From Rubrivivax sp. (GTDB lineage: Bacteria > Pseudomonadota > Gammaproteobacteria > Burkholderiales > Burkholderiaceae_C): DNA of 56,930 bases. Made by a program: the position numbers and the translations under genes. The stretch spans positions 1 through 56,930 of the forward strand of contig JADMJD010000046.1 of the NCBI GenBank assembly GCA_018780805.1, read 5' to 3'. Below the pieces are notes generated by a model. That model saw only the letters and a list, made by a program, of their open reading frames with translations, searched no databases and was not told where the DNA came from. Positions 16,517 to 24,946 of the stretch are shown piece by piece (the first letter of the stretch is position 1; each line of letters starts with the position of its first letter).

Positions 16517-16858
16517 ATGAAGGTCACGCAGTCGACCATGCTCTCCTCGCGTCAACGGGAGGAGTGCGCGCGCCTGGGTGCGCGGCTGGCGCGGCTGCGC
16601 ACCGCCCGCAAGGTCAAGCAGACCGATGCCGCGCTGCGCTCCGGTCTGTCGCGCAACACGGTCTACCGGCTTGAGAAGGGTGAGCCCGGGCTGGCGCTCG
16701 GCCAAATCCTTCGCTACCTCGACGCCATCGCGCCGGGCAGCACGCTGCTGGACCTGCTGGCCGAGACCGACCCGGCGCTGCTCACCCTGGAAGCCCGGGA
16801 GAAGACCCAGCGCGTACGGGACATGACCGCGGCGGAACTCGACGAACTGCGGTTCTGA
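16517..16858 (+). CDS. hipB: HipB-like XRE antitoxin (hipBA operon 2)
   Basis: The product is 113 residues from the ATG at 16517; a second ATG at 16538 would shorten it by seven. The XRE domain covers about residues 18-80 (LGARLARLRTARKVKQTDAA, SGLSRNTVYRLEKGEPGL, LGQILRYLDAI). The tail EAREKTQRVRDMTAAELDEL is helical and charged. The partner HipA starts 13 bp downstream. It shares little sequence with the HipB at 15842-16228, so the pair is not a recent duplication. No clear ribosome-binding sequence precedes the start; the operator arm lies there instead. Confidence 0.85.
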   Translation: MKVTQSTMLSSRQREECARLGARLARLRTARKVKQTDAALRSGLSRNTVYRLEKGEPGLALGQILRYLDAIAPGSTLLDLLAETDPALLTLEAREKTQRVRDMTAAELDELRF

Positions 16859-16871
16859 AGACAAGTCCGGA

Positions 16872-18242
16872 ATGGCCGCCACCGAATCGAAGCTGATGGT
16901 CTTTGCGCACCTGGGCCAGGACTGGTCGCCCTGTGGCCAGCTGCTGATGACCGAAGAAGGCCCGACCGTCCTGGCGTCCAGCTTTGCCTATGGCCTGAAC
17001 TACCTCCGCCGCCCCGACGCGCTGGAGGTCGACCCCGTGAGCCTGGGCATCGCGGACCGGGAGCAGGTGCTGGGCAAGCGGCTCCTGCCCGCCAACGGGC
17101 TGCCGCTTTTCGGGGGCATCCGCGACGCAGCGCCAGATTCCTGGGGGCGGCGGGTCATCGAGGCGAAGCTCAAGGTGCCGGCCAACAGCCTGCCAGAGTC
17201 GCAGTACCTGCTGCACGCCGGCAGCGACCGGGTCGGCGCGCTCGACGTCCGTGCGTCCATCCACGATGGGCCGACGCCAGGCAACAACGCCCCGCATGCG
17301 CTGGAGTACCTGATGGATGCCGCCGAGCGCATCGAGGACGGGCTCCCGATTCCAGCGCACCTGGAAGCCATCTTCGTGGACGGGACGGCACTCGGCGGTG
17401 CCCGGCCCAAAGCCTCCGTGCGCGACGAGCACGGCGTGCTGTGGCTGGCGAAGTTCTCCAGCCGCAGGGATGGCTTCGACATTCCGGCCATCGAGTGCGC
17501 CGCACTGCGCCTGGCGGCTGCGGCTGGGCTCACGGTGCCACCGGTGGAGGTCCGCTCGCTGGGCGCACGCAAGGTCATGCTCATCCGCCGCTTTGACCGC
17601 TACTGGGCCGAGCCGGGCAAGGTGCTCGGCGCCGAGGATGACCTGATGGCGACCCAACCGAGCCATGACAGGGTCGAACAACGTCTGGCCTTCGTGAGTG
17701 GCCTCACGCTGGTGGGCTGCGACGAGACCGAGTCGCGGACCAAGGCATACACGGACCTTGCCCAAGCGGTTCGCAGCCACTGCCACCCAGGTGTCATCCG
17801 TGCCGACAACGCGGAGTTGTTCAAGCGCATGGTCTACAACATCCTGGTCAGCAACGACGACGACCACCTGCGCAACCACGCCTTCATCTGGGACCCGCGC
17901 CTGGCCGGCTGGCGCCTGAGCCCGCTCTATGACGTGTTGCCGCGCGCCAGCCACGCCACAGAGCGTTTCCTGCATCTGGGTGTTGGCCCTCAGGGGCGTC
18001 TGGCCACACTCGACAACGCCCTCGAGGCGCACGAGATGTTCACGCTGTCGCGCGCCACGGCCTGCAAGATGACTGCCGACGTCTGGCGCATCGTGCGGGA
18101 GTGGAAGGTCTACTTCGAAGGCTTCGGTGTGGCGGCGACGGAAATCGACAAGACCGCGCCGGCGTTCCGCCACATCGACGATGTTTCCACGCCGGCACTG
18201 CGCAAGCTGCTGTCGCAACAGCCTCCCGAACAGGACGCCTGA
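16872..18242 (+). CDS. hipA: HipA-family toxin kinase (hipBA operon 2)
   Basis: The product is 456 residues. It has a HipA N-terminal domain (VFAHLGQDWSPCGQLLM, FGGIRDAAPDSWGRR), the phosphate-binding region with GTALGGARPKASV (about 171-183), LIRRFDRYW (237-245), catalytic SNDDDHLRNHAF (328-339) and metal-binding LYDVLP (352-357). All kinase residues appear intact, so it is probably active. It differs from the HipA at 14403-15758 in its loop (GGARPKAS versus AGAQEKTA), placing it in another HipA subgroup. It follows its HipB by 13 bp and is the last gene before a gene-poor region. The target is unknown. Confidence 0.87.
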   Translation: MAATESKLMVFAHLGQDWSPCGQLLMTEEGPTVLASSFAYGLNYLRRPDALEVDPVSLGIADREQVLGKRLLPANGLPLFGGIRDAAPDSWGRRVIEAKLKVPANSLPESQYLLHAGSDRVGALDVRASIHDGPTPGNNAPHALEYLMDAAERIEDGLPIPAHLEAIFVDGTALGGARPKASVRDEHGVLWLAKFSSRRDGFDIPAIECAALRLAAAAGLTVPPVEVRSLGARKVMLIRRFDRYWAEPGKVLGAEDDLMATQPSHDRVEQRLAFVSGLTLVGCDETESRTKAYTDLAQAVRSHCHPGVIRADNAELFKRMVYNILVSNDDDHLRNHAFIWDPRLAGWRLSPLYDVLPRASHATERFLHLGVGPQGRLATLDNALEAHEMFTLSRATACKMTADVWRIVREWKVYFEGFGVAATEIDKTAPAFRHIDDVSTPALRKLLSQQPPEQDA

Positions 18243-18973
18243 CCCGCCTGCAGCGCTGTCATCTGGGCGCGGTCATCTGGGCGTTGTTCAGCGGCCGTGG
18301 CCAATCAGGCGCGAAGTCGTGTCGGCCGCATGGCGCTTCTCGCCAGCCAGGAACCACGGGAACGTGAGCTCTCTGCAGGGCGGGAGCAGACATGCATCCA
18401 TCCGCTGCCATCCCACCAGCCCCAGGCCTCGCCGCCAGCGCACTGGCGCTGACAGAGACTCCTGGTCAAGGCGACTCGATGCATTTGTTCGGAGCCGCAG
18501 CGAGAGCAGCTTCATGCTCCGCGAGAACCTGCGGGCTGATGACTTCGCAACTGGATACGGCGTTGAGACTGCACCACCTGCGCCAAACGTACTCCCCATC
18601 GCCGCTCAGACCGGGGCGGCCTTTCAGGCTGTACACGCGCCCCGACGCCGTCACCGCCCTGAGCCGGGCAATGTCCAACTCGACAACGCTGCTGGTGGCC
18701 CGGCCTGGGTGTCCCGAACGGAAGGGGCCACGAGCTGAGTGCCGTGGGTGCCAGGGGTCTGGTGCCGCAGGCGGCAGGGGGAAGCCGCCGGGGTGGCGAC
18801 TGCGGGGCAAATCAGGGTTCTCATCAGCAACTCCGAAGAAGTGGAGTCACGTGTAGTCACCGCCCGCAGTCGAGCCCCTACACGGTAAACCAACGCGGCG
18901 TTCCTGAGCAGTGGAGCGCAGTGACCAGCACTGGCACCCGCACACGCCCGTCAGAAACAGCGTCAGAAACCCG
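18243..18973. other. Gene-poor region between hipA2 and tRNA-Phe
   Basis: Apart from one possible small gene at about 18466-18678, I see no coding sequence. A two-copy tandem repeat, GTCATCTGGGCG, begins at 18258 and 18272 directly after hipA2. No integrase, transposase or tRNA fragment was recognised. Overlapping open frames here have the arginine/proline-rich look of shadow frames in high-GC DNA. Confidence 0.4.
18466..18678 (-). CDS. Possible small hypothetical protein or gene remnant, about 70 aa
   Basis: One minus-strand frame reads VVELDIARLRAVTASGRVYS, then LKGRPGLSGDGEYVWRRWC, LNAVSSCEVISPQVLAEHEA, and stops at 18466. The residue mix (balanced acidic, aromatic and aliphatic) is protein-like, unlike shadow frames nearby. 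The start is unclear: a TTG at 18678 is the closest candidate, and the frame extends upstream into low-complexity arginine/proline-rich sequence that looks non-coding. It may be intact with a weak start or a remnant whose 5' end has decayed. No function is recognised. Confidence 0.4.
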   Translation of the reverse strand: MDIARLRAVTASGRVYSLKGRPGLSGDGEYVWRRWCSLNAVSSCEVISPQVLAEHEAALAAAPNKCIESP

Positions 18974-19000
18974 AAAAAAAAGGGGCCTCAGCGAGGCCCC
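18974..19000 (-). terminator. Intrinsic terminator downstream of tRNA-Phe
   Basis: Read on the minus strand, a perfect 8-bp stem GGGGCCTC/GAGGCCCC with a GCT loop is followed by eight T residues (plus-strand A-run 18974-18981). It lies about 50 bp after the 3' end of tRNA-Phe and would end that transcript, and any readthrough from the two-component operon. Confidence 0.85.
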
Positions 19001-19049
19001 CTTCCTTCACATCATCCAGCTAACTCGTTGTCGGCTGGGGATGTTTGTA

Positions 19050-19125
19050 TGGTGGCCTGGGGCGGAATCGAACCACCGACACGCGGATTTTCAATCCGCT
19101 GCTCTACCAACTGAGCTACCAGGCC
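19050..19125 (-). tRNA. tRNA-Phe(GAA)
   Basis: A 76-nt cloverleaf on the minus strand has acceptor stem GGCCTGG/CCAGGCC, D-arm AGCTCAGTTGGTAGAGC, anticodon loop TTGAAAA with anticodon GAA, T-arm with GGTTCGATTCC and an encoded CCA. It decodes phenylalanine UUC/UUU. It lies 14 bp downstream of the response-regulator gene, and a strong terminator follows. Confidence 0.97.
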
Positions 19126-19139
19126 AAGTGAGCCAAAGA

Positions 19140-19829
19140 TTATAGCCCACCGCGCTTGTTGCGCGAAAGGTCCACGCCCAATTGTTTGAGCTTGCGGTAC
19201 AGGTGGGTGCGCTCCAGCCCGGTTTTTTCGGCCACGCGGGTCATGGAGCCGCCTTCCTTGGCCAGGTGGAACTCGAAATAACTCTTCTCGAAGGCGTCAC
19301 GCGCCTCGCGCAGCGGGCGGTCGAGGTCGAAGCTCTGCTGCGGCTGCGGGCCAGGGGGCGGCGCCGGCGGCAGCGGGGCGCCCAGGAGGGGGCCACCCAC
19401 CAGGGCCGGCAGGCCGAGGCCGCCGCCCAGCAGGCCGGGCAGGCCGGCCGCGGCACGCGGTGGGGGCACCCGCACCAGGCCTTGTTCCACCGCGCGCAGC
19501 AGCTTCTGCAACGTGATGGGTTTTTCCAGGAAGGCCTGGGCGCCGAACTTGGTGGCCTCCACCGCGGTGTCGATGGTGCCGTGGCCGCTCATCATGATCA
19601 CCGGCATGCTGAGCATGCCGCTGGCGCCCCACTCCTTGAGCAGCGTGATGCCGTCCACGTCGGGCATCCAGATGTCCAGCAGCACCAGGTCGGGTTTGAG
19701 CCGCTCGCGCACGGCGCGGGCCTGGGCGGCGTTTTCCGCCAGCTCGATGGTGTGACCTTCGTCGGTCAGGATCTCCGACAGCAGTGCGCGGATGCCCAAC
19801 TCGTCGTCGACTACAAGAATGATGGCCAT
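19140..19829 (-). CDS. NtrX-like response regulator lacking the AAA+ domain
   Basis: The product is 229 residues. A receiver domain fills 1-115, with the phosphoacceptor aspartate in DLVLLDIWMPDVDG and VIMMSGHGTIDTAVEATKFG around it. Residues about 120-168 are a proline/glycine/leucine-rich linker. A Fis-type helix-turn-helix closes the protein (MTRVAEKTGLERTHLYRKLK). The sigma-54-activating AAA+ domain of true NtrX (about 230 residues) is absent, with no frameshift to explain it. A short REC-Fis form paired with an NtrY-like kinase is, to my knowledge, usual in Burkholderiales. The kinase gene ends 21 bp upstream, so the two form one operon. Confidence 0.85.
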   Translation of the reverse strand: MAIILVVDDELGIRALLSEILTDEGHTIELAENAAQARAVRERLKPDLVLLDIWMPDVDGITLLKEWGASGMLSMPVIMMSGHGTIDTAVEATKFGAQAFLEKPITLQKLLRAVEQGLVRVPPPRAAAGLPGLLGGGLGLPALVGGPLLGAPLPPAPPPGPQPQQSFDLDRPLREARDAFEKSYFEFHLAKEGGSMTRVAEKTGLERTHLYRKLKQLGVDLSRNKRGGL

Positions 19830-19850
19830 CCGGGGATCGGTTCTTTGCGC

Positions 19851-22163
19851 TCAGTGCACGTGCGGGGCATCACCGGCAGCCGGTGCGGTGCCTGCATCCG
19901 CCGGGGGCGGCGCAGGCGCGAAATCGGAAAATGATAGCGAAACCCGCGCACCTGCCACCGGGCGGTCCGGATCGTCGGCTTCGTGCACGTTGGCCACGCG
20001 CAGCCGGGCGCGGTGTTCGTCGGCAATCTTCTTCACCACGGCCAGGCCCAGGCCGGTGCCTTTGCTCTTGGTGGTCACATAGGGTTCGAAGGCCCGTTTG
20101 AGCACGTTTTCGGCGAATCCGGGGCCGTTGTCCAGCACCGTCAGGCGCACCGCACGCAGCCGGCCGTCTTCGCCCAGCGCGGCCGACGTGCGCACCGTCA
20201 CCTGCCCGTCGGGCCGCGGCTCCACGGCGTCCAGCCCGTTCTGCACCAGGTTGTGGATCACCTGGCGCAGCTGCGTCGCGTCGCCCAGGATGCGCGGCAG
20301 ATCGGGCGCCAGCGCGGTGCTGAGCTGGCCGCGGTCGTGTGCCACGCCGTACAGGCCCAGCACCTCCTGCACCAGTGCGTTCAGGTCCAGCGGCAGCATC
20401 TGCGCGGCGGGCAGGCGCGCGTAATCGCGGAACTCGTTGACCAGCTGCTGCAGCGCCTGCACCTGGCTGACGATGGTGGCCACCGAGCGCACCAGCAGCG
20501 ATTGGTCGTTGCCCGTGAGCTTGTTCTCCAGCTTGAACTGCAGGCGCTCCGCCGACAGCTGGATCGGTGTCAGCGGGTTCTTGATCTCGTGGGCCAGCCG
20601 CCGCGCCACCTCGGCCCAGGCCTGCGAGCGCTGGGCCGACACAACCTCGGTGATGTCGTCGAAGACCAGCAAGCGTGCATCGCCGGGCAGCATCGCGCCG
20701 CGCAGCAGCAGGGCCTGCGGCACCTGGCCACCGGTGGCGTTGCTCGCGGCGCCGTGGCGCAGGTCCAACGAGTCCTGCCAATGTTCGCGTTCGCCGGCCT
20801 CGGGGCTGGTGACCAGCAGCTCGAAGCGCTGGTCCACCAGCTTGGCAAAGTCCTGCAGCTCGGGCCGGTCGGCCAGGCGCTGGCCGCGCCAGGCCGACAG
20901 CGGCAGGCGCAGGATGCGTGTGGCGCCGGGGTTCACGCTGTCGATGCGGCCGTCGCGGTCGAACAGCATCACACCGGCGGTCAGGTTGTCCAGGATGGTC
21001 TGCAGCCGGGTGCGCGCACCTTCCAGTTGCGCCACGCCGCGCTGCACCTGTTCCCGGGCGTCCGCCAGCTGCTGTGTCATGTCGGCAAAACTGCGGGTCA
21101 GGCCGCCGAGTTCGTCGCGCGAGGCAAACACCGGTTTGGCCGTCAGGTCACCCGCGGCCACCTGGCGCACACCGTCGGCCAGCAGCAGCAGCGGTTTGAC
21201 CAGCTGGATGCCCAGCAGCAGCGCCAGCAGCACGGCGCCAAACACCGCCAGCACCAGGGCCAGCGTCAAGGTGCCGATGTACATGCGGCGCAGCCCGTCG
21301 CGTGCCAGCGCGCGCTGCTGGTACTCGCTGTAGGCCGCCTGCACCGCCAGCGCGTTGGCCGCCAGCGCACGCGGCAGTGGCACGCTGACGAGCAAGAAGC
21401 GCTCTTCGGCGCCACGCAGGCTGATCTCGCTGCTGGGCAGCGGCACCAGGGCGCGCACCCGCGGCGAGGCCAGCGCGGCCGGCGCCAGCGCTTCTTCGTC
21501 CAGGCCCTCGATCTGGCTGCCGACGCCGGCGGTGCGCGCCTGGCGCAGCAGCAGCGCGCTCGGGCGTTCGGGGGTGATGTTGCCGGCCGTGCCGCCGGCC
21601 GTGGCCAGCACCTGGCCAGCGCCGCCGATGACCGAGACCTCACGCGCTGCCAGCTGCTCGCGCAGCCGCTCCAGCGCCAGCGGCAAGGCGCTGCCGCGGG
21701 TGTCGGCCAGGCGCTCGGCGGCCAGCTGGGCCTTGTTGGCCACGTCGGCGCTCAGCGCCTCCAGCGTGCTCTTGCCCAGGCCCAGGCCGGCGTCCAGCGC
21801 GCCGGCCACGCGCACGTCGAACCAGGCTTCGATGCTGCGCGTGACGAACTGGTACGACACCGTGTAGATCATCAAGCCCGGCAGCAGGCCGACGACGGCG
21901 AAGATGCCGGCCAGCTTGATCAGCAGCCGGCTGCCGAACTTGCCGCGTTTCAGCCGCGTGGCCAGGCGCAGTGCCGCCATCACGATCACCAGCGCCAGCA
22001 GCCCGGCCACACCGGCGTTGACCCAGAACAGCCAGACGAAGTGGCGCTCGTAGAAGGCCCCTTCGCGCGAGGCCAGCGACAACACAAAGGCCAGCACCAG
22101 GGCCACGCCGACGATGGCCACACCGGCGACAAACCAGGTCCAGCGTGTGGACTTGTTGCTCAT
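19851..22163 (-). CDS. NtrY-like membrane sensor histidine kinase
   Basis: The product is 770 residues. Membrane helices lie at about 8-28, 40-62 and 77-100, and again near 290-315 after a periplasmic sensor part. HAMP (GVRQVAAGDLTAKPVF) and PAS (LQTILDNLTAGVMLFDRDG) domains follow. The HisKA motif is LAHEIKNPLTPIQLSAERL and the ATPase part has VLDNGPGFAENV and KGTGLGLAVVKKI. It should autophosphorylate on the histidine of HEIKNP and pass phosphate to the regulator encoded 21 bp downstream. The order of domains matches NtrY. The start codon lies inside a 14-bp tandem repeat (22159-22200), which also touches the stop of the upstream gene. Confidence 0.88.
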   Translation of the reverse strand: MSNKSTRWTWFVAGVAIVGVALVLAFVLSLASREGAFYERHFVWLFWVNAGVAGLLALVIVMAALRLATRLKRGKFGSRLLIKLAGIFAVVGLLPGLMIYTVSYQFVTRSIEAWFDVRVAGALDAGLGLGKSTLEALSADVANKAQLAAERLADTRGSALPLALERLREQLAAREVSVIGGAGQVLATAGGTAGNITPERPSALLLRQARTAGVGSQIEGLDEEALAPAALASPRVRALVPLPSSEISLRGAEERFLLVSVPLPRALAANALAVQAAYSEYQQRALARDGLRRMYIGTLTLALVLAVFGAVLLALLLGIQLVKPLLLLADGVRQVAAGDLTAKPVFASRDELGGLTRSFADMTQQLADAREQVQRGVAQLEGARTRLQTILDNLTAGVMLFDRDGRIDSVNPGATRILRLPLSAWRGQRLADRPELQDFAKLVDQRFELLVTSPEAGEREHWQDSLDLRHGAASNATGGQVPQALLLRGAMLPGDARLLVFDDITEVVSAQRSQAWAEVARRLAHEIKNPLTPIQLSAERLQFKLENKLTGNDQSLLVRSVATIVSQVQALQQLVNEFRDYARLPAAQMLPLDLNALVQEVLGLYGVAHDRGQLSTALAPDLPRILGDATQLRQVIHNLVQNGLDAVEPRPDGQVTVRTSAALGEDGRLRAVRLTVLDNGPGFAENVLKRAFEPYVTTKSKGTGLGLAVVKKIADEHRARLRVANVHEADDPDRPVAGARVSLSFSDFAPAPPPADAGTAPAAGDAPHVH

Positions 22164-22204
22164 GGCGTCGGCCTCATGGCGTTGGGCTCATGGCTTTGGG
22201 CTCA
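22159..22204 (-). repeat. 14-bp tandem repeat across the ntrY-like start codon
   Basis: Three 14-bp units lie at 22159-22172 (CTCATGGCGTCGGC), 22173-22186 (CTCATGGCGTTGGG) and 22187-22200 (CTCATGGCTTTGGG), with the first bases of a fourth at 22201-22204. Read on the minus strand, each unit supplies an ATG; only the last, at 22163, is in frame with the kinase. The stop codon of the upstream gene (22204-22202) lies in the partial fourth unit. Confidence 0.75.
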
Positions 22205-22759
22205 CGGCAGCACCAGCTCGCGTTCCACGCGCAGCACCCAGTCGCTTTGCCCGGCCAGGCTCAGCTGCAGCGGGCTGGGCAGCTGGGTGGTGTCCAGCCG
22301 GTAGCTGAAATCGATGTAGTGGCGGCTGTCCGGGTCCAGATCGGCCAGGTCGGCGATGCGCCAGCGGCCCGCGGCCGACAGCGTGGCCAGGGCCTCGTTC
22401 AGCGTGTCGTAGGTCTGTGTCAACGCGCCCAGGCCCACACGCCAGGTGGCCGTCAGCGGCTGGAAGGCCAGGCGCCAGGTGCGGCGCACCCGTGCCACAC
22501 GGTCGTCGCGCCAGTACCAGCGGCGGCGGTAGAGCGTGGCTTCGGCGACGAAGTACACCGGCACGCCGCGCTGCAGCGCGTCCTCCACCGCGCGCGACAG
22601 GGCCAGCCGGGTGGCAAATTCGAGTGTGAGTGCACCGTCGTCGCGGCGCAGCGCCAATGTCAGCAGCTCGGCCGATTGCGCCGCGGCGGCCAGCGGCCAG
22701 CCACTCGCCAGCCACCACGGCGCGAGCAGCAGGCCGGGCAGCAGGTCTCGGCGGCGCAT
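22202..22759 (-). CDS. DUF4390-like secreted protein
   Basis: The product is 185 residues from the ATG at 22759. An arginine-initiated signal peptide MRRRDLLPGLLLAPWWLASG runs to about residue 29 (AAAAQSAEL), so it is exported. The mature part is beta-rich (VPVYFVAEATLYRRRWYWRD, VRRTWRLAFQPLTATWRVG, DSRHYIDFSYRLDTTQLPSP), matching the DUF4390 family that typically sits between rsmB and ntrY-like genes in betaproteobacteria. Here it lies exactly so, 13 bp after rsmB and 38 bp before the kinase. Its function is unknown; the location suggests a link to envelope sensing by the kinase. Confidence 0.8.
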   Translation of the reverse strand: MRRRDLLPGLLLAPWWLASGWPLAAAAQSAELLTLALRRDDGALTLEFATRLALSRAVEDALQRGVPVYFVAEATLYRRRWYWRDDRVARVRRTWRLAFQPLTATWRVGLGALTQTYDTLNEALATLSAAGRWRIADLADLDPDSRHYIDFSYRLDTTQLPSPLQLSLAGQSDWVLRVERELVLP

Positions 22760-22772
22760 CGGGGACAGAGGC

Positions 22773-24086
22773 CTAGGTCTTGTGCAGCAGGGCGTAGAAA
22801 AACCCGTCTTCCGGGGCTGCACCATTGTCGGCCAGGGGCAGCAGGTGGCCGGGCGCGGCCGGGTCCGGCTGCACCGTGCCGGCCGGCTGGCGTTGCAAAA
22901 ACGCGTCGATGCGCTGGCTGCCTTCGGCCTTGAACAGCGAACAGGTGGCGTACAGCAGCCGCCCGCCCGGTGCCACCAGCGGCCACAGCGCCTGCAGCAA
23001 CTCGTCCTGCAGCCGGGCCAGGGCCACGATGTCGTCGGGGCGGCGCAGCCAGCGCACGTCCGGATGCCGGCGCACGATGCCCGAGGCGCTGCACGGGGCA
23101 TCCAGCAGGATGGCGTCAAAGGGCTGGCCGTCCCACCAGCGCGCGGTGTCGCGGCCGTCGGCGGCGCTCAGGCGGGCCTTCAGCTGCAAGCGGTTCAAGG
23201 TGTCCTGCACACGCGCCAGTCGCAGCGGGTCGCTGTCCAGCGCCAGCACGTCCAGATCGGGCCGCCGTTCCAGCAGATGGGCTGTTTTGCCACCCGGTGC
23301 GGCGCAGGCGTCGAGCACGCGGGCACCTTCGCGCAGCGGCGTGCCGCCCAGCAGCAGCGGTGCGGCGCGCTGTGCAGCGGCGTCCTGCACGCTGGCTTCG
23401 CCGGCCGCAAAACCCGGCAGCGCCGTGACCGGACAGGGTTTGTCCAAGGCCAGGGCCTGACCGCCCAGCAGCGGGTCGGCCAGCACCTGGGCGCCCTGGC
23501 CTTGGGCCGCCAGACGTTCCACATAGGCCGCGCCGCTGCCGCGCTGGGCGTTCACGCGCAGCGTCATCGGCGGGTGGCGGTTGGCTTGTTGCAACAAGGC
23601 CTGCCAATGCGGGGCCCAGTCCTGCTTGATGCGCTCTATCCACCACAGTGGATGGTTGTAGGCGCCCACCGGGCTGTGGCGCGCGGCGGCCACCAGGGCC
23701 TCGCGCTCGCGCACGAAGCGGCGCAGCACGGCGTTGATGAAACCGGCCGCCGCGGGCGTGCGCTGGCGGGCGCTGTTCACGGCCTGGTCGACCAGCGTGT
23801 GGTCGGGGTAGGGCGGTGTGTCGCCGGTGGGCCACAACAAGGCCAGTGCGGTCACCAGCAGCGCGTCCACCTGCGGCGGCGGGGTCTTGGGCGCAACGGC
23901 CTGACGCACCTCGGTGGCGCCGCCCAGCCAGCGCAACACGTGGAAGCTCAGGGCCTGCACGCCGGGCCGGGCGTCGGCGGGTACACGCGCCAGCACGTCG
24001 TTGAGCGAGCGGCCGTCGCGCACGGCCTGCACGGCATCGGCCGTCAGGTCCAGCAGCCGGGCGAGCGGAGGGGAGGGGGAAGACAC
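22773..24086 (-). CDS. rsmB: 16S rRNA (cytosine-967-C5)-methyltransferase RsmB
   Basis: It methylates C967 of 16S rRNA using SAM. With the GTG start at 24086 it is 437 residues, the usual length. A NusB-like RNA-binding domain fills about 1-150 (LLDLTADAVQAVRDGRSLND, INAVLRRFVREREAL), followed by the Rossmann methylase (VLDACAAPGGKTAHLLE, LALDSDPLRLARVQDTLNRL). Both catalytic cysteines are present, in ILLDAPCSASGIVRRHPDV and LYATCSLF. An ATG at 24137 would add 17 residues unlike the family and crowd the divergent folE start. It is divergent from folE. Confidence 0.92.
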   Translation of the reverse strand: MSSPSPPLARLLDLTADAVQAVRDGRSLNDVLARVPADARPGVQALSFHVLRWLGGATEVRQAVAPKTPPPQVDALLVTALALLWPTGDTPPYPDHTLVDQAVNSARQRTPAAAGFINAVLRRFVREREALVAAARHSPVGAYNHPLWWIERIKQDWAPHWQALLQQANRHPPMTLRVNAQRGSGAAYVERLAAQGQGAQVLADPLLGGQALALDKPCPVTALPGFAAGEASVQDAAAQRAAPLLLGGTPLREGARVLDACAAPGGKTAHLLERRPDLDVLALDSDPLRLARVQDTLNRLQLKARLSAADGRDTARWWDGQPFDAILLDAPCSASGIVRRHPDVRWLRRPDDIVALARLQDELLQALWPLVAPGGRLLYATCSLFKAEGSQRIDAFLQRQPAGTVQPDPAAPGHLLPLADNGAAPEDGFFYALLHKT

Positions 24087-24164
24087 GCCGGGCAGTCTAG
24101 TCCCTGCCCGCACAGCGGGACGGCCTGCCCTGCACAATGGCCAGGACCGTCAAGGGAGTCAGAC

Positions 24165-24917
24165 ATGAACAAAGTGGCGTTGGACAAAGCTGCCGACGCA
24201 CCGGCCCGGATCTTCCGCAGCGAGGACGAGCTGGCGGGCCTGCCCGCCTCGGAGCGCATCCGCTACCGCCTCGTCAACGCTGGCCGGCGCCACCACGCCA
24301 ACGACAACATCTCGGCGTTTGTGCGTGAAGGTGAACTCACCGAGCTGAAGGCCGAGGTGCAGGCCAAGCTGCAGGAGGTGCTGCGCGCGCTGGTGATCGA
24401 CACCGAGAGCGACCACAACACGAACGAAACCGCCAAGCGCGTGGCCAAGATGTACGTGGAGGAGATCTTCCGCGGGCGTTACCACCCGATGCCGGCGGTC
24501 ACCGAGTTCCCGAACGCCGAGCGCCTGAACGAGCTGATGATCGTCGGCCCGATCACCGTGCGCAGCGCCTGCAGCCACCACCTGTGCCCGATCTTTGGCA
24601 AAGTGTGGATCGGCCTGCTGCCCAATGAACACAGCAACCTGATCGGTCTCAGCAAATACGCGCGCATCTGCGACTGGATCATGAGCCGCCCGCAGATCCA
24701 GGAAGAAGCGGTGACGATGCTGGCCAACGAACTGCAGGAGCGGGTGCAGCCCGACGGTCTGGCCATCGTGATGGAGGCCGACCACTTCTGCATGCACTGG
24801 CGCGGCGTGAAGGACACCGACAGCGCGATGGTCAACAGCGTGATGCGCGGTGCGTTCCTGAAAGACCCGAATCTGCGGCGTGAATTCCTGTCGCTGCTGC
24901 CGCGCAAATCGACCTGA
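24165..24917 (+). CDS. folE: GTP cyclohydrolase I
   Basis: It converts GTP to 7,8-dihydroneopterin triphosphate, the first step of tetrahydrofolate synthesis. The product is 250 residues, starting at MNKVALDKAA. The zinc site is visible: SACSHHLCPIFGKVWIG provides a Cys and the catalytic His residues, and HFCMHWRG provides the second Cys. Other family motifs include NEHSNLIGLSKYAR and DSAMVNSVMRGAF. The N-terminal 60 residues are a less conserved extension. It begins about 78 bp from the divergent rsmB GTG, with GGGAG at 24154-24158 as ribosome-binding sequence. The BLUF gene follows 29 bp downstream. Confidence 0.93.
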   Translation: MNKVALDKAADAPARIFRSEDELAGLPASERIRYRLVNAGRRHHANDNISAFVREGELTELKAEVQAKLQEVLRALVIDTESDHNTNETAKRVAKMYVEEIFRGRYHPMPAVTEFPNAERLNELMIVGPITVRSACSHHLCPIFGKVWIGLLPNEHSNLIGLSKYARICDWIMSRPQIQEEAVTMLANELQERVQPDGLAIVMEADHFCMHWRGVKDTDSAMVNSVMRGAFLKDPNLRREFLSLLPRKST

Positions 24918-24946
24918 TTCCCCCCTGCCCCACCCGAAGGCCCACC

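Noticed and set aside
19140..19829. Frameshift removing an AAA+ domain from the NtrX-like regulator
   Set aside because: The frame is continuous from receiver to Fis helix-turn-helix and the neighbouring gene begins 21 bp away, leaving no room for lost sequence.
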